Positions 60,269-64,000 of a DNA stretch of 64,000 nucleotides are shown one piece after another; the stretch's first letter is position 1; each line of letters starts with the position of its first letter. Both the position numbers and the translations under genes were made by a program. Source of the stretch: Asaia bogorensis (lineage in GTDB: Bacteria; Pseudomonadota; Alphaproteobacteria; Acetobacterales; Acetobacteraceae); the NCBI GenBank assembly GCA_945868845.1, contig CAMBMS010000004.1, positions 62,001 to 126,000 of the forward strand. Direction: 5' to 3'. A model generated the notes under the pieces. It was not told where the DNA came from and searched no databases. It saw nothing but the letters and a program-made list of their open reading frames with translations.

Positions 60269-61510
60269 ATGACCGAGACCATTCTGGCTGAAATTTGCGT
60301 CGTGGGCGCCGGCCCGGTGGGGGCCACCCTTGCCTGCCGCCTTGCCGCCGCGGGCATGTCGATCGTCGTGATCGATCGAGCCCCCCTGCCGCCGATGGAG
60401 CGCCCGGCTTTCGATGGCCGCGCCTATGCCATCGCCCATGCCTCGCGCGACATCATTGCCGCCGCCGGCATCTGGGATCGCCTGCCCAAACCAGCCTGCC
60501 CAATCGAAGAAATTCGGGTCAGCGATGGCCGCTTGGGTCGCCCCGCCTCACGTCTGTTCCTGCATTTCGATCACCGGCAGGCCACCCAACCCGGTGAAAC
60601 CACCGGCAACCCTCTGGGCCCGTTCGGCTGGATGGTGGAGGCGCGGGATCTGCGTGTCGCCCTTAATACCACCCTGCATAGCCAGCCCAATCTACGCCTG
60701 CTCGCTCCAGCCGCCGCCCAGGTCGAACGCCACGCCGACGGCGCCACGGTGCGCATCGCGGGCGGCCCCACCATCCACGCGCGCCTCGTCATCGCCGCCG
60801 AGGGTAAAAACTCCCCCCTCCGCGAACAGGCAAAAATCCCTGTCACGCGCCTGCCCTACCACCAAACCGGCATCGTCTGCGCCATCGCCCATGACCGCCC
60901 GCATCACAACACCGCGCTTGAGCATTTTCTGCCCTCCGGCCCCTTCGCCCGCCTGCCGATGTGTTCCACGGCGGATGCTCCCAACGTCTCCGCGATTGTC
61001 TGGACGGAGCGCGATGCGATCGCCCGGCGCGTGCTGGCGCTCAATGACGACGCCTTTGCCCACCAGATCGCCCGCCGGATGGGCGATCATCTCGGCATCG
61101 TGCGTTTGCTCGGCGGGCGCTGGCATTTTCCCCTCGCCGCCCAGCACGCCCATCGCTATTTCGATACCCGTCTGGCGCTGATCGGCGACGCCGCACACAC
61201 GATCCACCCGATCGCCGGCCAGGGTCTTAACCTTGGCTTCCGCGATGTCGGGGCGCTGGCCGCACTGCTGATCGCAGCACATGAAATGGGCGCCGATCCG
61301 GGTGCCCCGGGCCTGCTGGCCCGCTATCAGCGCGCGCGCCGCCCCGACAATCTGCTGATGCTGGCCGCCACCGATACGCTGGACCGGCTGTTCAGCACCG
61401 GCTTCCCGCCCATCCGGCTGATCCGCGATCTCGGCCTCGGCGCCGTGCAGCGCCTGCCCGGCCTGAAACGGCTGTTCATGCGCCACGCCATGGGCCTCGG
61501 TGGACGCTGA
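60269..61510 (+). CDS. FAD-dependent monooxygenase, UbiH/UbiF/COQ6 family
   Basis: A 413-residue flavoprotein that probably hydroxylates a ring of ubiquinone. FAD GxGxxG is ICVVGAGPVGATLACRLAAAG, the middle DG-type motif is RLVIAAEGKNSPLR, and the C-terminal FAD motif LIGDAAHTIHPIAGQGLNLG is diagnostic for the Ubi hydroxylase family. Position specificity (C5, C6 or C1) cannot be read from sequence. AGGAG lies 6 bases before the ATG. Divergent from ftsK across 140 bp. Confidence 0.9.
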   Translation: MTETILAEICVVGAGPVGATLACRLAAAGMSIVVIDRAPLPPMERPAFDGRAYAIAHASRDIIAAAGIWDRLPKPACPIEEIRVSDGRLGRPASRLFLHFDHRQATQPGETTGNPLGPFGWMVEARDLRVALNTTLHSQPNLRLLAPAAAQVERHADGATVRIAGGPTIHARLVIAAEGKNSPLREQAKIPVTRLPYHQTGIVCAIAHDRPHHNTALEHFLPSGPFARLPMCSTADAPNVSAIVWTERDAIARRVLALNDDAFAHQIARRMGDHLGIVRLLGGRWHFPLAAQHAHRYFDTRLALIGDAAHTIHPIAGQGLNLGFRDVGALAALLIAAHEMGADPGAPGLLARYQRARRPDNLLMLAATDTLDRLFSTGFPPIRLIRDLGLGAVQRLPGLKRLFMRHAMGLGGR

Positions 61511-61581
61511 ATTTCCCGTCGCGCCATAACGCGGCCCGAGTCATCGGGGCGGTCCACCTCCCGTCCCAAAGTCAGCTGGGA

Positions 61582-62007
61582 TTAGGCCCTTTCCCAACCC
61601 CCCATCCGGCACAGAATCTTCCAATACACAGGATCGACCGGCATGACGGACAGCCGCGACATCCGCACCAGCGCGATCTCCGCCAGCGCCGGTTCCGCCT
61701 TGATCGCCGCCAGGGTCACGGGCTTTGGCAGCCGCCCCACCGCTTCCATATCCGTGCACACCCAATCGCCCTTCTCCCCTGGTACAACGGAGGGATCAGG
61801 ATAGGCTTCGCGTGCCACCCGCACGATGCCGACGATCTCCTTGCCTGTGTTGGAATGATAAAAAAACGCCAGATCACCCTTCTTCATAGCCTTCAAATTG
61901 TTCTTCGCCATGTGGTTGCGCACCCCGGTCCAGGGCTCCACCCGGTTCGCCTCCTGCTGGTCCCAGGAAAACGTGTCCGGTTCCGATTTCACCAGCCAGT
62001 AGTTCAT
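61582..62007 (-). CDS. EVE domain protein
   Basis: A 141-residue single-domain protein with the EVE (PUA/YTH-like) fold: MNYWLVKSEPDTFSWDQQEA at the start, then GVRNHMAKNNLKAMKKGDLA and FYHSNTGKEIVGIVRVAREA. EVE domains bind modified bases in DNA or RNA; the function of solo proteins is poorly known. The ATG at 62007 has GGGGAG 5 bases upstream; the longer frame is rejected. Convergent with the ubi gene and divergent from ccmC. Confidence 0.92.
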   Translation of the reverse strand: MNYWLVKSEPDTFSWDQQEANRVEPWTGVRNHMAKNNLKAMKKGDLAFFYHSNTGKEIVGIVRVAREAYPDPSVVPGEKGDWVCTDMEAVGRLPKPVTLAAIKAEPALAEIALVRMSRLSVMPVDPVYWKILCRMGGWERA

Positions 62008-62090
62008 CTCGCTCCCCACAAATATCCGCAACAGATTACTTGATGTGCCCACACCTTCAAACCGGCACCGGCATGCACTAGGTTCCGCGC

Positions 62091-62864
62091 GTGAACGCTC
62101 ACCCCAGTCTCGCAGCGCCTCCTTCCCCTGGGCGCGGCCTGCATCGCTTCGCCAATCCCGGTCGCTTCCTGCGCCTGTCAGGGGCCGTGCTGCCATGGCT
62201 GGCCGGGGCCGGCATCCTACTCACCGCGCTCGGCCTCGGCTGGGGACTGTTTGGCGCGCCGGCCGATTATCAGCAGGGCGACACGGTGCGCATCATCTAT
62301 GTCCATGTCCCGGCGGCGCAGATGGCGCTGGGCGGCTATCTTGCCCTCGCACTGGCCTCGCTGACCGCGATCATCTGGCGGCATCCGTTGGCCGACTTGG
62401 CGGCCGCCGAGATCGGCCCGGTGGGCGCCGCCTTCACCGCACTTTGCCTCGCCACCGGCTCTCTCTGGGGTAAGCCAATGTGGGGTACCTGGTGGATCTG
62501 GGACGCCCGGCTCACCTCCATGCTGATTCTTTTCTTTCTTTATCTCGGTCATGTCGCCCTGGTGCGTGCCTTCGACGATCCCACGCGCGGCCATCGCGCC
62601 GGCGCTATCCTAGCGCTGATCGGTGCGGTCAATCTGCCTGTGATCAAGTTTTCGGTCGACTGGTGGAACACGTTGCACCAGCCGGCGACGATCAGCCTGA
62701 CCGGTGCGCCGTCGATGCATCTTTCAATGCTCTGGCCGCTGCTGGCGGCAAGCATTGGCTATGCCTGCCTGTTCGGCGCCATCGTCATCGCGCGCATCCG
62801 CGCTGCCGTCTTGGAGCGCCGCCTACGCGCACTGCTTCTCGTTCGCGCCGAGGCGGCAAGATGA
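62091..62864 (+). CDS. ccmC: haem exporter CcmC
   Basis: Inner-membrane protein presenting haem to CcmE in c-type cytochrome maturation. The 257 residues have about six helices, with conserved His (YVHVPAAQMALGGY) and the WWD motif in GSLWGKPMWGTWWIWDARL. KFSVDWWNTLHQPATIS contains the second ligand His. It starts with GTG at 62091, AGG upstream. First of the ccmC-D-E-F string with overlapping ends. ccmA and ccmB are not seen here. Confidence 0.96.
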   Translation: MNAHPSLAAPPSPGRGLHRFANPGRFLRLSGAVLPWLAGAGILLTALGLGWGLFGAPADYQQGDTVRIIYVHVPAAQMALGGYLALALASLTAIIWRHPLADLAAAEIGPVGAAFTALCLATGSLWGKPMWGTWWIWDARLTSMLILFFLYLGHVALVRAFDDPTRGHRAGAILALIGAVNLPVIKFSVDWWNTLHQPATISLTGAPSMHLSMLWPLLAASIGYACLFGAIVIARIRAAVLERRLRALLLVRAEAAR

Positions 62865-62998
62865 CGCATTTTTTCTATATTTTTTCCAGCTACGCGCTGG
62901 GCATTTTTGTGCCGTTCGGTTTTTCGATCACGGCTTTTATTCGCATGCGCGCAGTGGCGCGCAAACTCGCCGCCATCGATCCGCGCACCAACCCATGA
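62861..62998 (+). CDS. ccmD: haem exporter protein CcmD
   Basis: A 45-residue protein with one membrane helix (SSYALGIFVPFGFSITAFI) and a basic C-terminus (RMRAVARKLAAIDPRTNP). Length, helix and position between ccmC and ccmE identify it. It overlaps ccmC (ATGA) and ccmE (ATGA). CcmD helps release holo-CcmE from CcmC. Confidence 0.88.
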   Translation: MTHFFYIFSSYALGIFVPFGFSITAFIRMRAVARKLAAIDPRTNP

Positions 62999-63495
62999 CC
63001 CGCAAGCGCCGTAGAATCTATATCGTCCTAGCCTGCGCCATCGGCCTCGGCTCCGCCAGCGCTCTGACCCTGATGGCTTTCAGCGACAATCTGGTGTTCT
63101 TTCTCTCGCCCTCGCAACTGGCGGCAAAAGCGCCGCAGAACGGACGCGCCTTCCGCCTCGGCGGGCTGGTCGAGCCCGGCAGCGTAAACAAGCAAACCAT
63201 CGACGGCCAGCCACGGACAAAATTCCGCGTCAGCGATGGCGCCGCTTCGGTGGAGGTCGATTATGGCGGCATCCTGCCCGATCTGTTCCGCGAGGGTCAG
63301 GGCGTGGTCGCCCTCGGCGCCCTCCGCCCGGACGGTAGCTTTAACGCGAGTGAGGTGCTGGCCAAACACGACGAAAGCTACATGCCGCGCGATGTCGCCG
63401 ACGCGCTGAACAAAGCCGGCCACTGGAATCCGAATGCCGGCCCGCCACCACCCGCCGCCACTTGGAACACCCTTACCACGAAGCCCGGCGGATGA
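62995..63495 (+). CDS. ccmE: cytochrome c maturation protein CcmE
   Basis: Periplasmic haem chaperone, 166 residues. N-terminal anchor helix after RKRRRIYIVLACAIGLGSA, then a beta barrel (FRLGGLVEPGSVNK, DGAASVEVDYGGILPDLFRE) and the haem-binding motif LAKHDESYMP, with the His that covalently holds haem and the following Tyr. The Pro-rich tail (GPPPPAAT) is usual for alphaproteobacteria. Overlaps ccmD by four bases. Confidence 0.96.
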   Translation: MTRKRRRIYIVLACAIGLGSASALTLMAFSDNLVFFLSPSQLAAKAPQNGRAFRLGGLVEPGSVNKQTIDGQPRTKFRVSDGAASVEVDYGGILPDLFREGQGVVALGALRPDGSFNASEVLAKHDESYMPRDVADALNKAGHWNPNAGPPPPAATWNTLTTKPGG

Positions 63496-63505
63496 CGCCA
63501 AAACC

Positions 63506-64000
63506 ATGATCCCGGAACTCGGCCATTTTGCCCTTGCTCTCGCCATCGCCCTTGCCTTGGCGCAGGCGCTATGCACACTCGTTGGCGCGGCGCGCGAGGA
63601 TGCGTGCTGGATGCAAAGCGGCGCCGCCCTCGCCCTCGGCCATGCCATCGCCGTCGCCACTGCTTTCGCCGCGCTGATCTGGAGCGCGGTAGTCGATGAT
63701 TTTTCGGTGCAGAACGTGGTGGAAAACAGCCACTCTCTGACACCTCTGCTCTATAAAATCACTGGCGTCTGGGGAAATCACGAAGGCTCCATCGTGCTTT
63801 GGTGTCTGATGCTAGCTTTGTGCGGCGCCGCCGTTGCAGGGTTCGGCCGTTCTCTGCCGAGTATCCTACGCGCTCGTGTCATCGGTATTCTCGGCCTCAC
63901 CGCCGTCGGATTTTTACTTTTCACTTTGTTAACTTCCAATCCTTTACTCCGGATCTGGCCACCGTCGGACGATGGGCGTGATATAAATCCGTTGCTACAA
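63506..64000 (+). CDS. ccmF: cytochrome c haem lyase subunit CcmF, 5' part
   Basis: Open to the window end; 165 codons visible of about 650. Begins MIPELGHFALALAIALALAQ. LTPLLYKITGVWGNHEGSIV contains the WGNHEGS signature, with the conserved His, and FTLLTSNPLLRIWPP near the end is typical of CcmF. The ATG at 63506 follows the ccmE stop by 10 bases with only a weak ribosome site. CcmF transfers haem to apocytochrome c with CcmH. Confidence 0.95.
   Translation, partial: MIPELGHFALALAIALALAQALCTLVGAAREDACWMQSGAALALGHAIAVATAFAALIWSAVVDDFSVQNVVENSHSLTPLLYKITGVWGNHEGSIVLWCLMLALCGAAVAGFGRSLPSILRARVIGILGLTAVGFLLFTLLTSNPLLRIWPPSDDGRDINPLLQ

Noticed and set aside
1-64000. CRISPR arrays, rRNA genes, prophage or toxin-antitoxin modules
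   Set aside because: No spaced direct repeats, rRNA-like sequence, phage structural genes or recognisable toxin-antitoxin pairs were seen on reading the window.

Overview
The window is a GC-rich bacterial chromosome segment with essential housekeeping genes on both strands. Gene order and protein style point to an alphaproteobacterium. The ftsY-mtaB-dapF string, the yqeY-dnaG-rpoD macromolecular-synthesis operon, CcmCDEF-type cytochrome c maturation, and the many amidase, CoA-transferase, TauD-like and Liv-type transport genes fit Rhodospirillales, most likely Acetobacteraceae. This is inferred from gene content; no database search or 16S sequence was available.

Layout. 1-1231 is the 3' part of uvrB. 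1381-2972 is an amidase with a small AtzG-like partner. 3275-8195 holds a decayed membrane-protein gene and then mnmE, dapF, mtaB and ftsY with touching ends on the minus strand. 8209-9767 is a VOC protein and a glutathione transferase, followed by an AT-richer gene desert (9768-10588). 10589-17262 is a catabolic-looking block: two amidohydrolases, a Rieske ferredoxin, a ferredoxin reductase, a hydratase and two Fe(II)/2-oxoglutarate dioxygenases. 17438-19702 has a secreted CHAP protein, a RidA protein and a gene graveyard. 19724-22977 is a second catabolic operon (ketopantoate-reductase-like, GST, HpcH aldolase, RraA-like). 23051-26886 holds ndk, an ABC-F ATPase, a crotonase fragment and a PfkB kinase. 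26883-32214 has an IS1182 scrap, an amidase, two unknown proteins, an MFS exporter, a decayed IS630 copy and a GNAT. 32216-36469 is the rpoD-dnaG-yqeY operon. 36598-42092 is carA-(small ORF)-carB-greA. 42101-49038 is accessory: IS6 scrap, HTH/coiled-coil protein, MFS, peptide-type binding protein, CaiB-like CoA transferase, SDR and a palindromic repeat. 49200-54369 is a complete branched-chain amino acid type ABC transporter. 54427-60128 is prmA, uvrD and ftsK. 60269-64000 is a UbiH-type monooxygenase, an EVE protein and ccmCDEF, with ccmF cut by the window end.

Main points of interest: (a) carA carries an extra N-terminal helix-turn-helix domain, with a palindrome around its apparent promoter and no room for a leader, suggesting a self-regulating carbamoyl-phosphate synthase; (b) two parS-like palindromes about 32 kb apart, each one mismatch from the ParB consensus, suggest an origin-proximal segment; (c) LivF has Arg instead of the Walker A Lys; (d) several fossils too decayed for ordinary ORF calling: a TPR/O-GlcNAc-transferase gene, IS630, IS1182 and IS6 copies, a crotonase tail and a DUF1194 tail; (e) a palindromic intergenic repeat present twice, sharing a 42-bp core.

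No tRNA, rRNA or CRISPR array was seen.
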